A program made the position numbers and the translations under genes. From contig JAOZSG010000009.1 of assembly GCA_029939785.1 (NCBI GenBank), positions 1 to 23,517 of the forward strand: 23,517 nucleotides of DNA, written 5' to 3'. The DNA comes from Fidelibacterota bacterium. Its GTDB lineage: Bacteria; Fidelibacterota; UBA2242; JAFGTP01. Each line of letters starts with the position of its first letter. Within the stretch, counting starts at the first letter, position 1. Below the pieces are notes generated by a model. It had not been told where the DNA came from and made no database searches. It saw only the letters and a program-made list of their open reading frames with translations. Positions 7,791 to 16,928 of this stretch are shown piece after piece.

Positions 7791-9923
7791 ATGTCGCTTA
7801 GTGAAGAAAAAACTAAAGCAAATTTGCAAAAAATCTTTTATCCGGAATCAGTTGCAATTATAGGTGCAAATAAAGTACCCGGAACTGTGCCTCATGATAT
7901 TATTTTAAATATTCTAAAAACTGATTTTCAAGGAATAGTATATCCTGTAAGTCCGAGAGAAAAATTCATAGCAGGTGTAAAATCTTATAAATATATCGTA
8001 GATATTGAAGATCCTGTTGATTTGGCTATTCTTGTTTTCCCCAGTTCTGTATGCCATCTGGCTCTTGAACAATGTGGAAAAAAAGGAATAAAAGCGGTTA
8101 TCATTATTTCAGCCGGTTTCAAAGAAGTTGGCGGCAAAGGAATAATGAGAGAGAAACAACTACAAGAAATCGCAGAAAAATATGATATGTCTTTTATTGG
8201 TCCTAATTGTCTTGGTGTAATTAATACAGATAAAAGGACAAATTTAAATGCTTCTTTTGCACGTAAAATGCCTGAAGAAGGAAGTATTGGATTTTTATCT
8301 CAAAGTGGAGCATTATGTACAGCTGTTCTTGATTATGCACAGTCAAAGCATATAGGCTTTTCAAAATTTGTCAGTTTTGGTAATAAAGCTGATATTAGTG
8401 AAATTGATCTTCTTTATTATTTGAAAGATGATCCACAAACAAAAGTAATATTGCTTTATCTTGAAGAGGTTAGCGATGGTCGTGCTTTAATGAAAGCTGC
8501 AAGAAATATTATAAATGAAACAGGTAAGCCAATTCTTGCACTTAAGTCCGGCAGAACCAGCGAGGGAGCTTCTGCTGCTGCATCTCATACCGGATCTTTG
8601 GCAGGAAGTGATGAAATTTGTGATGCTGCAATGAAACAATCAGGTATTATTCGTTGTAATAATATTGACGAAATGTTTAATAAAGCTATTGCCATGACTT
8701 ATCAACCATTACCAAAAAATAATAGAGTTGCAATTATTACTAATGCAGGTGGTCCGGGAGTATTAACGACAGATGCTGCTATTCATGAAGGATTGCAATT
8801 AGCACATTTTTCAGATCAGACAACAACCTTTTTTAAAAAGAGTCTGCCAACAACAGCCAATATTAAAAATCCGGTTGACGTAATTGGTGATGCCCGTGCA
8901 GAACGATACAATGTTGCAGTTTCGCAATCGTTAAAAGATGTAAATGTTGATGGAGTTTTTGTAATTCTTACACCTCAATCAATGACTGACATTGATACTA
9001 TTGCGAGAGAAATTGCAATGGTAAATTCTCAATATAACAAACCTGTATATGTATCTTTTATGGGTGAATCTGATGTGGCAAGTGGTATAGATATTTTACA
9101 AAGAAACAAAATTCCTCATTATAGTTTGCCGGAGTCAATGTGTAGTGCATTTGCCTGTGCTTATAATTTTGCATCTCATAAACAGATAGAAATTGAAAAA
9201 GGTGATTTGGATGCTCATGTAGATAAAAAGAAAGCTCATAACATTCTTGATAATGCTATAAAAGAAGGCAGGAAATATTTACCTGAATATATGGCTGTTG
9301 ATGTTCTGGAATCTTATGGCTTGCCTGTCAAAAAACATGGTCTTGCAAAATCTTCAGATGAAGCTGCTTCTATTGCAAAAAAAATTGAATTTCCAGTTGT
9401 AATGAAAGTAATGTCTGATCAGATTGTACATAAGTTTGATGTAAAAGGTGTAGTGCTTAATATCAATTCTGCGGATAAAGCGAGGGAAGCATATGATTCG
9501 ATTATTAGAAATGTAACAGAGCTAAAACCTGAAGCAAAAATTGATGGAGTATTGGTTACAGAAATGATACCCAAAGGACAAGAGGTTATTTTGGGAATCA
9601 AGAGAGATCCTTCATTTGGTCCTGTTGTAATGTTCGGTCTAGGCGGAATTTTTGTAGAGATATTCAAGGATGTAAGTTTTCGCGTATTGCCTGTTGGGAA
9701 AAATGATGCTCTTTCCATGCTTGAAGAAATAAAATCATCACCACTATTACATGGAGCGAGAGGCACAAAACCATCAGATATTGAATCTTTGCAGGAAACA
9801 ATAATAAGGCTCGGTCAAATGGCGATGGAATGTCCACAAATTAGAGAATTGGATATAAATCCACTAATTGTACTTAGTGATCATGACGGCTGTTATGTTG
9901 CTGATGCTAAAATAATGTTATAA
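7791..9923 (+). CDS. ADP-forming acyl-CoA (acetyl-CoA) synthetase, fused alpha-beta
   Basis: Interconverts acyl-CoA + ADP + Pi and acid + ATP + CoA, as in acetate-forming energy conservation in anaerobes and archaea. The 710 residues have the fused order. First comes a CoA-binding Rossmann domain (about 10-130, beginning FYPESVAIIGANKVPGT). Then come the succinyl-CoA-ligase-like domains (about 150-455) with the phosphohistidine motif ASHTGSLAG (His266). A C-terminal ATP-grasp domain (about 485-705) contains FPVVMKVMSDQIVHK, FGLGGIFVEIFKDVSFRVLP and the ELDINPL tail. There is no GNAT domain, which argues against the related protein acetyltransferase Pat. GAGGAGG precedes the ATG. Its acid substrate is unknown; the adjacent carrier protein raises the possibility of longer acyl groups. 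Confidence 0.88.
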   Translation: MSLSEEKTKANLQKIFYPESVAIIGANKVPGTVPHDIILNILKTDFQGIVYPVSPREKFIAGVKSYKYIVDIEDPVDLAILVFPSSVCHLALEQCGKKGIKAVIIISAGFKEVGGKGIMREKQLQEIAEKYDMSFIGPNCLGVINTDKRTNLNASFARKMPEEGSIGFLSQSGALCTAVLDYAQSKHIGFSKFVSFGNKADISEIDLLYYLKDDPQTKVILLYLEEVSDGRALMKAARNIINETGKPILALKSGRTSEGASAAASHTGSLAGSDEICDAAMKQSGIIRCNNIDEMFNKAIAMTYQPLPKNNRVAIITNAGGPGVLTTDAAIHEGLQLAHFSDQTTTFFKKSLPTTANIKNPVDVIGDARAERYNVAVSQSLKDVNVDGVFVILTPQSMTDIDTIAREIAMVNSQYNKPVYVSFMGESDVASGIDILQRNKIPHYSLPESMCSAFACAYNFASHKQIEIEKGDLDAHVDKKKAHNILDNAIKEGRKYLPEYMAVDVLESYGLPVKKHGLAKSSDEAASIAKKIEFPVVMKVMSDQIVHKFDVKGVVLNINSADKAREAYDSIIRNVTELKPEAKIDGVLVTEMIPKGQEVILGIKRDPSFGPVVMFGLGGIFVEIFKDVSFRVLPVGKNDALSMLEEIKSSPLLHGARGTKPSDIESLQETIIRLGQMAMECPQIRELDINPLIVLSDHDGCYVADAKIML

Positions 9924-9963
9924 TTAACTTGTTAAAACAGTCTAAAACAAAAAAGGAGTAAAA

Positions 9964-10776
9964 ATGAGAATTCTTATTCAAGAAAATTATCAGGCACTTA
10001 GTAATTGGGTAGCACATTATGTTGCAAAAAAAATAAAAGATGCAAATCTAACACCTGAAAAACCATTCATACTTGGATTACCAACCGGCTCTTCACCTAT
10101 TGGTACTTATCAGGCATTAGTACAGTTATATAAAGAAGGCAAAGTATCATTTCAAAATGTAATTACTTTTAATATGGATGAATATGTCGGTATTCCTGAA
10201 ACTCATCCAGAAAGTTATCATTATTTTATGCAGAGTAATCTTTTTAGTCATGTTGATATGAAACCGGAAAATATAAATATTTTAAATGGAAATGCTGAAG
10301 ATTTAGAAAAAGAATGTGAAGAATATGAAGCAAAAATAGAAGCGGCTGGCGGAATTGATCTTTTTCTTGGTGGCATTGGTCCTGATGGTCATATTGCATT
10401 TAATGAACCTGGATCATCATTATCTTCAAAGACAAGGATTAAAACTCTTACTTATGATACAATTCTTGCTAATTCCAGGTTTTTTGATAATGATATCAAT
10501 AAAGTTCCTAAAACAGCACTGACAGTTGGAGTAGGAACTGTAATGGATTCTAAAGAAGTATTGATTATTATTAACGGCTATAAAAAAGCACGTGCTCTGC
10601 AAATGGTTGTTGAAAGTGGAGTGAATCATATGTGGACTGTGTCTGCTTTGCAACTGCATAAAAGTGGAATAATTGTATGTGATGATGAATCAACTATGGA
10701 ATTAAAAGTTGGTACTGTGAAATATTTCAAAGATATCGAAAGTGAATCATTGAATAAGTTACCTGAATTATTATAG
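9964..10776 (+). CDS. nagB: glucosamine-6-phosphate deaminase
   Basis: Converts glucosamine 6-phosphate to fructose 6-phosphate and ammonia, linking amino-sugar use to glycolysis in the cytosol. At 270 residues it is very close to the E. coli enzyme. The phosphate loop is GLPTGSSPIGTY, catalytic Asp72 is in FNMDEYVG, and the ring-opening His is in GIGPDGHIAFNEPGSS. The segment KTRIKTLTYDT preserves the Arg and Lys used by the E. coli enzyme for GlcNAc-6-phosphate activation, so an allosteric hexamer is plausible. ANSRFFDNDINKVPKTALTVGVGT and VNHMWTVSALQLH complete the match. AAGGAG lies just before the start. It follows the synthetase gene by 40 nt and ends before a terminator-like hairpin, so it is probably the last gene of that unit. 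Confidence 0.95.
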   Translation: MRILIQENYQALSNWVAHYVAKKIKDANLTPEKPFILGLPTGSSPIGTYQALVQLYKEGKVSFQNVITFNMDEYVGIPETHPESYHYFMQSNLFSHVDMKPENINILNGNAEDLEKECEEYEAKIEAAGGIDLFLGGIGPDGHIAFNEPGSSLSSKTRIKTLTYDTILANSRFFDNDINKVPKTALTVGVGTVMDSKEVLIIINGYKKARALQMVVESGVNHMWTVSALQLHKSGIIVCDDESTMELKVGTVKYFKDIESESLNKLPELL

Positions 10777-10819
10777 AACAGTTTATAAAAAGTAATTTTA
10801 TTAATCTAATTTAAACTTC

Positions 10820-10844
10820 AAAAATCGGAGATAAACCGATTTTT
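10820..10844 (+). terminator. terminator-like hairpin after nagB
   Basis: AAAAATCGG (10820-10828) and CCGATTTTT (10836-10844) form a perfect 9-bp stem around a 7-nt loop, with the T-run as the 3' arm. It lies 44 nt past the nagB stop. The stem is short on G/C, so its strength is uncertain. Confidence 0.55.
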
Positions 10845-10858
10845 ATGAAAACAATGTA

Positions 10859-10923
10859 AATGTCCGAATAAAGTATTAAATCATATAATCTTTTTATATA
10901 ATGATAATACTTTTTCGGACATT
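10859..10923. repeat. large hairpin upstream of the DUF4954 gene
   Basis: AATGTCCGAATAAAGTATTA (10859-10878) pairs with TAATACTTTTTCGGACATT (10905-10923) except for one bulged T, giving a stem of about 19 bp around a 26-nt A/T-rich loop. On the + strand the 3' arm runs into TTTTT, so it could be a second terminator for the nagB unit, or an attenuator in the leader of the next gene, whose start is 29 nt downstream. Two TATAAT matches lie in the loop, but neither has a -35 box at the right distance. Confidence 0.6.
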
Positions 10924-10951
10924 TTTAACATGATAAAACATGAGGATTTTT

Positions 10952-12934
10952 ATGGGATTTAGACAATTAAAACCTGGTGAAATAACCGAACTGGAAAATA
11001 ATTTATGTATGTCTGATAATTGGGCAAATGTATCGGTTAATGAAAATTTTAATCCATCTAAGATAAAAAATACAAGATTTTCAGGAATGATTACAATAGG
11101 CAATCTAAGTAAAGATATTGAAATACTGGAAGGAATTGTTAAACCTTCAGGAATATCTAATTCATATATTCAAAATTGTTCAATTGGTAATAATGTTTAT
11201 ATTAATGAAGTTAAAAATCTTGCAAATTACAATATCAAAAATGATGTAATAATTGAAAATGTTGGTTTGTTGGCTGTTACAGGAGAAACATCTTTTGGCA
11301 ATGGCGTTGAAATTGAAATTCTTAATGAAGGTGGTGGAAGAGAATTGCCAATATATGATAAGTTATCATCTCAAATTGCTTACATGCTGGTCAATTACAG
11401 ACATGACAGTATATTTATAGGTGAATTGAAAAAACTTATCAAAGAATATACTGATAACAAGAAATCTAATATTGGAACTATTGGACAAAAAACAAAGATA
11501 CTCAATTGTATTGTACTGAAAAACTTGAATATTGGTGAATATGCAGAATTGGATTCTGTAGCCAGATTAGAAAATGGTACAATTGTTAGTTCTGAAGAGG
11601 CACCCAGTAGTTTTGGAATCAATGTGGATGCTGAAAACTTTATTGCTCTTGAAGGTTGTAAGGTAAATGGTGGAGTTGTAATTGATAACTGTTTTATTGG
11701 TCAGGCTGTTAAAATTGGAAAACAATATTCAGCAGAGAATTCAGCATTGTTTGCTAATTCTGAATTTTTCCATGGAGAAGCTTGTAGTATTTTTGCAGGA
11801 CCTTATACAGTTACTCACCATAAATCGTCTTTACTAATTGCCGGAATGTTTTCTTTTTATAATGCCGGTAGTGGTACAAATCAAAGCAATCATATGTATA
11901 AATTAGGACCATTACATCAGGGTATTTTGGAAAGAGGCTCCAAAACCGGTTCCTTTTCCTATATGCTTTGGCCTTGTCGTACAGGAGCTTTTACTGCTGT
12001 ACTTGGAAAACATTATAATCATTTTGATACAACTTCTTTTCCTTTTTCATATATTGATGAAGTTGGAGGAAAAAGTGTTTTGACTCCTGCCATGAATTTA
12101 TTGACAGTAGGAACTACTCGTGATAGTGGAAAATGGCCAAACAGAGATAAAAGAAAGGCTAAAATTAAGAGAGATCTAATTAATTTTGAATTATACTCAC
12201 CTTATACAATAGGTAAAATGCTTGAAGGTTCAAACATATTAACCGAACTTTATGAAGGTGCATCCAAAAAACTTGAATATGTAAAACATCGGGGAGTTTA
12301 TATAAAGAGATTAATGCTTAAAATGTGTAAAAAGTATTACAAACTCGGACTGGATGTTTATATAGGTCAGGAGTTAAGCAAGAAAATTAAAAGTTTAGAA
12401 ACATCATCATTTTCTGATTTCAAAAAACAGTTATTTGCTGAAACTGTATCTACTTCTGAAAAATGGTGTGATGTTTCAGGTATGATTACTCCTGTAAATG
12501 AAATTAACAAAATTATTGAGATGGTTAAATCTGGTGAATTAAGCTGTATCAATTGTTTTGAAGATAAGTTGAGAGATCTTTTTAATTCTTATGAAGAATA
12601 TGCATGGAAATGGACAGCCGGATTGATTCTTCAAACCTTAGAAAAAACATCTCAAAACATTGAAAAAGACGATTTAATTAAATTATTGGAAAATTGGGAC
12701 AAAAGTAATTCTAAACTCAATAATATGATTCTTAAAGATGCTGAAAAGGAATTTGACGAAAATAGTAGAATGGGATTCGGTATAGATGGTACACCTCAGG
12801 AAAAAGAAGAAGATTTCAAGAATGTTCGCGGAGAATATAGTAATGATAAATTTGTTCTTGGATTGGAGAAAGAAAAAGAAAAAGTAAGTATAAAAGTAAA
12901 GGAATTAGTGAAAATAATAATGATGAGTTTATAG
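10952..12934 (+). CDS. DUF4954 family protein (left-handed beta-helix fold expected)
   Basis: A conserved protein of unknown activity, 660 residues, matching DUF4954 proteins of Bacteroidetes and spirochaetes. The opening GFRQLKPGEITELENNLC and KNTRFSGMITIGN is the family's usual N-terminus. Residues up to about 340 have the loose hexapeptide rhythm of a trimeric left-handed beta-helix as in LpxA/GlmU-type acyltransferases. The most conserved block (about 270-345) is rich in His: GEACSIFAGPYTVTHHKSS, NAGSGTNQSNHMYKLGPLH and TGSFSYMLWP; this looks like an active site. The C-terminal third is helical and ends in a charged coil. The start at 10952 is preferred because AGGA lies 5 nt upstream; an ATG at 10940 overlaps that site. 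No signal peptide is visible. Proximity to nagB suggests, but does not prove, an amino-sugar or nucleotide-sugar role. Confidence 0.82.
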   Translation: MGFRQLKPGEITELENNLCMSDNWANVSVNENFNPSKIKNTRFSGMITIGNLSKDIEILEGIVKPSGISNSYIQNCSIGNNVYINEVKNLANYNIKNDVIIENVGLLAVTGETSFGNGVEIEILNEGGGRELPIYDKLSSQIAYMLVNYRHDSIFIGELKKLIKEYTDNKKSNIGTIGQKTKILNCIVLKNLNIGEYAELDSVARLENGTIVSSEEAPSSFGINVDAENFIALEGCKVNGGVVIDNCFIGQAVKIGKQYSAENSALFANSEFFHGEACSIFAGPYTVTHHKSSLLIAGMFSFYNAGSGTNQSNHMYKLGPLHQGILERGSKTGSFSYMLWPCRTGAFTAVLGKHYNHFDTTSFPFSYIDEVGGKSVLTPAMNLLTVGTTRDSGKWPNRDKRKAKIKRDLINFELYSPYTIGKMLEGSNILTELYEGASKKLEYVKHRGVYIKRLMLKMCKKYYKLGLDVYIGQELSKKIKSLETSSFSDFKKQLFAETVSTSEKWCDVSGMITPVNEINKIIEMVKSGELSCINCFEDKLRDLFNSYEEYAWKWTAGLILQTLEKTSQNIEKDDLIKLLENWDKSNSKLNNMILKDAEKEFDENSRMGFGIDGTPQEKEEDFKNVRGEYSNDKFVLGLEKEKEKVSIKVKELVKIIMMSL

Positions 12935-12976
12935 TTATTCTATCCAGTCCATACAGGCACAGTCTGTGTTACTTCA

Positions 12977-14458
12977 TCATATATTAACTTTTTCTATTAA
13001 AACAGAAAGAACCTTATCCTGAGGAATTCTAATCTGTTCGAGTGTATCTCTATCTCTCAATGTAACAGTTCCATCTTCCAGAGTTTGACTGTCAACAGTA
13101 ATGCCAAAAGGTGTTCCGGCTTCATCCTGTCTTCTATATCTACGACCGATAGAACCGGCTTTATCATAAAATGCCGCAAGATGTTCACTAACATTATCAA
13201 AGATTTTTTTTGCAATCTCCGGCATGTTATCTTTATTTACTAATGGAAAAATAGCTACTTTTACAGGTGCAATTTTTGGAGAAAGACTCATTACAACCCT
13301 GTTGTTTTCCACATCATCCCAATAAGCATCAGCAAGAACAGTTAATAATGTTCTATCTACTCCGGCAGAAGTTTCAATTACAGATGGTACAAAATGTTCA
13401 TTTGCTTCCTGATCAAAATAAGTCAAATTCTTACCGCTTGCATCAATATGTTGCTGAAGGTCATAAGATTTTCTATCTGCAATACCTTCTAATTCTGACC
13501 AACCAAATGGAAATTTATATTCAACATCTGTACAGCCACGGGCATAATGAGCTAATTCATTTTCTTCATGATCTCTCAATCTTAGATTTTCTTTGTTAAT
13601 TCCAAGTTGTTTATAAAATTCAAACCGCTCTTTTATCCAGTATTCATACCATTGTTTACTCTCATCATCTTTGATAAAAAACTCCATCTCCATTTGTTCA
13701 AATTCACGAGACCTGAAAATAAAATTACCTGTTGTAATTTCATTTCGAAAAGCTTTTCCAATCTGTCCTACTCCAAATGGAAGTTTTGTTCTAATTGTAT
13801 TAGAAATATTTGAAAAATTCACAAAAATTCCCTGAGCTGTTTCCGGACGAAGATAAATTTGTGATGCTGTGTCCTCTGATGGTCCATAATGAGTTTTAAA
13901 CATAAGGTTAAACTGTTTTGCTTCTGTGAAATCATTACCGCCACATTTTGGACATTCCAGACCTTCTAACTCAATTGCATTTTCGTTTTTACATCTTGGA
14001 CATTCACTACCTACATATGTATGAGGTTCACCTGCGATAGTACTTTCAAATAATTTTGTATACTTACTCTTTCCCTCAATTACACCATTCACAATTTTAA
14101 ATTTCATTATACATTTTGAACATTTGAAAACATGTGGTGCTTTATCTTCGCGAAACCTTGTTCTACAACTTTTACAATCAATTAGTGGATCATGAAAATT
14201 TTCTACGTGTCCTGATGCTTCCCAAACTTTTGGATGCATCAATATACCGGCATCCATACCAACAACATTTTCGCGACTTGTAACCATTTTTTTCCACCAG
14301 AAATTTTTTATATTTCTTTTTAGTTCTACTCCAAGAGGCCCATAATCCCAACAACTATTCATTCCACCATATATTTCACTGGATTGAAAAATAAAACCTC
14401 TTCTTTTACAAAGAGAAATTAGTTTTTCCATCTGTTCATTTTTTATATATTTTGCCAT
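12977..14458 (-). CDS. glyQS: glycyl-tRNA synthetase, homodimeric (alpha2) type
   Basis: Attaches glycine to tRNA-Gly using ATP, in the cytosol. The 493-residue single chain is the alpha2 type, not the bacterial alpha-beta type encoded by glyQ and glyS. The N-terminus SLCKRRGFIFQSSEIYGG is typical. Two cysteine-pair regions (CKSCRTRFREDK...CSKC and CPRCKNE...CPKCGG) may bind zinc. Class II motifs follow: YLRPETAQGIFVNFSNI, motif 2 GKAFRNEITTGNFIFRSREF, and motif 3 SAGVDRTLLTVL. The C-terminal anticodon domain starts near IAPVKVAIFPLV. AAGGA precedes the start. It lies 16 nt after topA and is very probably translated from the same message. It converges on the DUF4954 gene with 42 nt between the two stops. 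Confidence 0.95.
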   Translation of the reverse strand: MAKYIKNEQMEKLISLCKRRGFIFQSSEIYGGMNSCWDYGPLGVELKRNIKNFWWKKMVTSRENVVGMDAGILMHPKVWEASGHVENFHDPLIDCKSCRTRFREDKAPHVFKCSKCIMKFKIVNGVIEGKSKYTKLFESTIAGEPHTYVGSECPRCKNENAIELEGLECPKCGGNDFTEAKQFNLMFKTHYGPSEDTASQIYLRPETAQGIFVNFSNISNTIRTKLPFGVGQIGKAFRNEITTGNFIFRSREFEQMEMEFFIKDDESKQWYEYWIKERFEFYKQLGINKENLRLRDHEENELAHYARGCTDVEYKFPFGWSELEGIADRKSYDLQQHIDASGKNLTYFDQEANEHFVPSVIETSAGVDRTLLTVLADAYWDDVENNRVVMSLSPKIAPVKVAIFPLVNKDNMPEIAKKIFDNVSEHLAAFYDKAGSIGRRYRRQDEAGTPFGITVDSQTLEDGTVTLRDRDTLEQIRIPQDKVLSVLIEKVNI

Positions 14459-14474
14459 AAGTTTTTCCTTTTAT

Positions 14475-16688
14475 TTATTCTTCTTCTTTTATTGTCTTCT
14501 TACAATTTGGACAAACAATTTCTACACCACTACGCCGGGTTTCTTTTCTTTCTAACATAGGATAGCCACAATCTGAACACTCTTTATTTAACGGTTCATT
14601 CCATGTAGCAAATTTACATTTTGGATATTGATTACAGCCATAAAATACTTTACCTCTTTTTGTCCTACGCTCTATCAATTCTCCGTCACAACCATCACTT
14701 GGACATTTTACACCAATAGTAAATGGTAATGTGTTTTTACAATCAGGGTACTTGGAACAAGCCCAAAATTTACCATATTGACCTTCTTTATATACCATTG
14801 GCGATGCACATTTTGAACAAACTTTTGATTTATCAACTATAATTTTAGGTGGAACCAAAGGCTTTGTATATTTACATTCCGGAAAACTACTACATGCATA
14901 AAAACGTCCGTTCTTACTCCATTTAATCACTAAATTAGATCCACATTTATCACATTTTTCATCAGTTTTTTCTTGTAAAGATTCCTTTATTTCCATTCGC
15001 CTTTCATTCATTAAATCCAAAGATTCCTTGAAAGGTGAATAAAAATCACTCATTACACGTTGCCATTCTTTTTTATTGGACTCTACATCATCTAATTCTT
15101 CTTCCATTTTTTCTGTAAACTCTACATTAAAAATATTAGGCATAGCATTGACAAGAATTTTCTTTACAGTTTTTCCCAAATCAGTTGGAATAAGTTTACC
15201 TTTTGTTCTTTCAATATACTTTCTAACTAAAATTGTTGAAACAATAGTTGCATAAGTACTTGGTCTGCCAATACCTAAAAGATCAAGTTCTTTTACCAGT
15301 GTACCGTCAGTATAGCGTGCAGGTGGTTGAGTAAATTTTTGTTCAGAATTAATTTTCTCTAAATCTAACTGTTCGTCTTTCTCTATTTTGGAAGGTATTT
15401 TATCAGTAGAATCTATATTTTGTTCGTCGCTCCAGGCCTTCAAAAATCCATCAAAAACAAGGTCTCTGCCTGTGGCACGAAAAATATATTCATCTGCTTT
15501 AACATCAATAGTTTTTGTTTTATATTCTGCCGAGGTCATTTGGCAGGCTACAAATTTTTTCCAAATCAAACTATATATTTTAAATTGCTCATTAGTAAGA
15601 TATTTTTGAATTTTTTCTGGAGGCATGTCAAATCTTGTGGGACGAATTCCTTCATGAGCGTCCTGAACATTTTTCTTTTTGGTTTTGTAATACTTTGGCT
15701 TTGGTGGTAAATATTTTTCACCGTATTCCTGTTTGATAAAATCACGTATCCCTATTAAAGCATCATTTGAAATTCTAACAGAATCAGTTCTCATATAAGT
15801 AATTAATCCAACAGGCTCACCACCAATTTCAATGCCCTCATATAATTGCTGAGCAATATACATGATTTTTTTTGGAGGATAACGAAACTTTCTCGTCCCT
15901 TCCTGCTGAAATGTACTGGTTGTAAACAATGGTGCAGGAGAAGTTTTACTATTTTTTATTTTCAAATCATCAACAATAAAATTTGCCTGATTTAATGTGT
16001 CAACATGCTCTTTTGCATCAGTTCCATTTGAAATTTTTGGTTTTCTATTTTTATATTTGACACATTTTGTTGTGAATACTTCATTACTTTGAGTTTTAAG
16101 GTCTGCAAATAATTCCCAATATTCTTCTGAATTAAATCTGTCAATTTCTTCTTCTCTTTCACAGATTATTCTTAATGCAACAGATTGAACTCTCCCCGCA
16201 CTTAATCCTCGATAAAGGGTTTTCCATAAAAAAGGACTTACCTGATAACCAACAAGCCTGTCAAGAATTCTTCTGGCCTGTTGAGCATTTACTAAACTTA
16301 AATCAATTTTTCGTGGATGTTTAAAACCTTCTTTTACCCCCGATTTTGTAATTTCATTAAATAATACACGATGAATTTTATCATCATCAACTGTAATAAG
16401 ATTTGCGATATGCCATGCAATTGCTTCACCTTCTCTATCAGGATCGGGAGCCAGATAAACTGCTGATGCTTTTTTTGCAGCGTCCTGTAATTTTGTAATT
16501 AATTTGGCTTTCCCTTTTACAGTTACGTATTTTGGTTTAAAATTATTATTTACATCAATACCTAATTCTTTTTGGGGTAAATCTTTTATATGTCCAACAG
16601 AAGCCATAACCTGGTAATCATTCCCAAGATATTTTTTAATAGTTTTTGCTTTGGATGGAGATTCAACTATTAATAAATTTTTTCCCAT
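14475..16688 (-). CDS. topA: DNA topoisomerase I (type IA)
   Basis: Relaxes negative supercoils by transient single-strand breakage. The N-terminal TOPRIM domain starts KNLLIVESPSKAKTIKKYLG and contains the metal site APDPDREGEAIAWH. The active-site tyrosine is Tyr298 in GLITYMRTDSVRIS. ARRILDRLVGYQVSPFLW and YTDGTLVKELDLLGIGRPST are core signatures. Four C-terminal cysteine motifs follow (about residues 590-735): CDKCG, CSKCA and CPSDGCDG units each with a distal CxxxPxC partner, then a final CSDCG...CPNCKK unit. Length is 737 residues, shorter than E. coli TopA (865) but normal for many phyla. It is the first gene of a pair with glyQS. The 198 nt upstream separate it from the divergent rlmN gene and must hold its promoter; I could not place one confidently. 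Confidence 0.96.
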   Translation of the reverse strand: MGKNLLIVESPSKAKTIKKYLGNDYQVMASVGHIKDLPQKELGIDVNNNFKPKYVTVKGKAKLITKLQDAAKKASAVYLAPDPDREGEAIAWHIANLITVDDDKIHRVLFNEITKSGVKEGFKHPRKIDLSLVNAQQARRILDRLVGYQVSPFLWKTLYRGLSAGRVQSVALRIICEREEEIDRFNSEEYWELFADLKTQSNEVFTTKCVKYKNRKPKISNGTDAKEHVDTLNQANFIVDDLKIKNSKTSPAPLFTTSTFQQEGTRKFRYPPKKIMYIAQQLYEGIEIGGEPVGLITYMRTDSVRISNDALIGIRDFIKQEYGEKYLPPKPKYYKTKKKNVQDAHEGIRPTRFDMPPEKIQKYLTNEQFKIYSLIWKKFVACQMTSAEYKTKTIDVKADEYIFRATGRDLVFDGFLKAWSDEQNIDSTDKIPSKIEKDEQLDLEKINSEQKFTQPPARYTDGTLVKELDLLGIGRPSTYATIVSTILVRKYIERTKGKLIPTDLGKTVKKILVNAMPNIFNVEFTEKMEEELDDVESNKKEWQRVMSDFYSPFKESLDLMNERRMEIKESLQEKTDEKCDKCGSNLVIKWSKNGRFYACSSFPECKYTKPLVPPKIIVDKSKVCSKCASPMVYKEGQYGKFWACSKYPDCKNTLPFTIGVKCPSDGCDGELIERRTKRGKVFYGCNQYPKCKFATWNEPLNKECSDCGYPMLERKETRRSGVEIVCPNCKKTIKEEE

Positions 16689-16928
16689 TTAATCCATTCC
16701 TTATAAAACTTGTTCCCATATATGCCTGTTTGTCAGAAAGTTGTAAAAACAACAGCATAATAAAAATATTCGAGTAATTAATCATTTGAAAGATTAATAT
16801 TTAGATGGAAAATTTACAAAGTATAATTTCAATTACAACAATAATAATAGAAATTAAAATTCCATCCATATTTTTGCACAGAAACAATGAATTCTTTTTC
16901 CTTTCACAATATTGTAATAAATTCGGAC
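16689..16928. other. divergent intergenic region, topA / rlmN
   Basis: Upstream region shared by topA (-) and rlmN (+). It holds TATAAT at 16822-16827 on the + strand without a good -35 partner, CTGACA on the - strand (16736-16731) without a good -10 at 17 bp, and a 7-bp inverted repeat ATTAATC/GATTAAT (16777-16798). None of these is strong enough to call alone. Confidence 0.4.

Noticed and set aside
9419..9766. 115-codon open frame on the minus strand inside the acyl-CoA synthetase gene
   Set aside because: It lies opposite the conserved ATP-grasp domain and shows no protein-like features of its own.
10884..10902. Two TATAAT matches in the loop of the hairpin before the DUF4954 gene as promoters
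   Set aside because: Neither has a -35-like box at 16-18 bp and the loop is simply A/T-rich.
12935..12976. Possible bidirectional terminator between the DUF4954 gene and glyQS
   Set aside because: Only a 4-bp ACAG/CTGT pairing is present and there is no T-run.
13267..13599. 110-codon open frame on the + strand inside glyQS
   Set aside because: It is a shadow of a clearly conserved gene, with no ribosome binding site or recognisable family.
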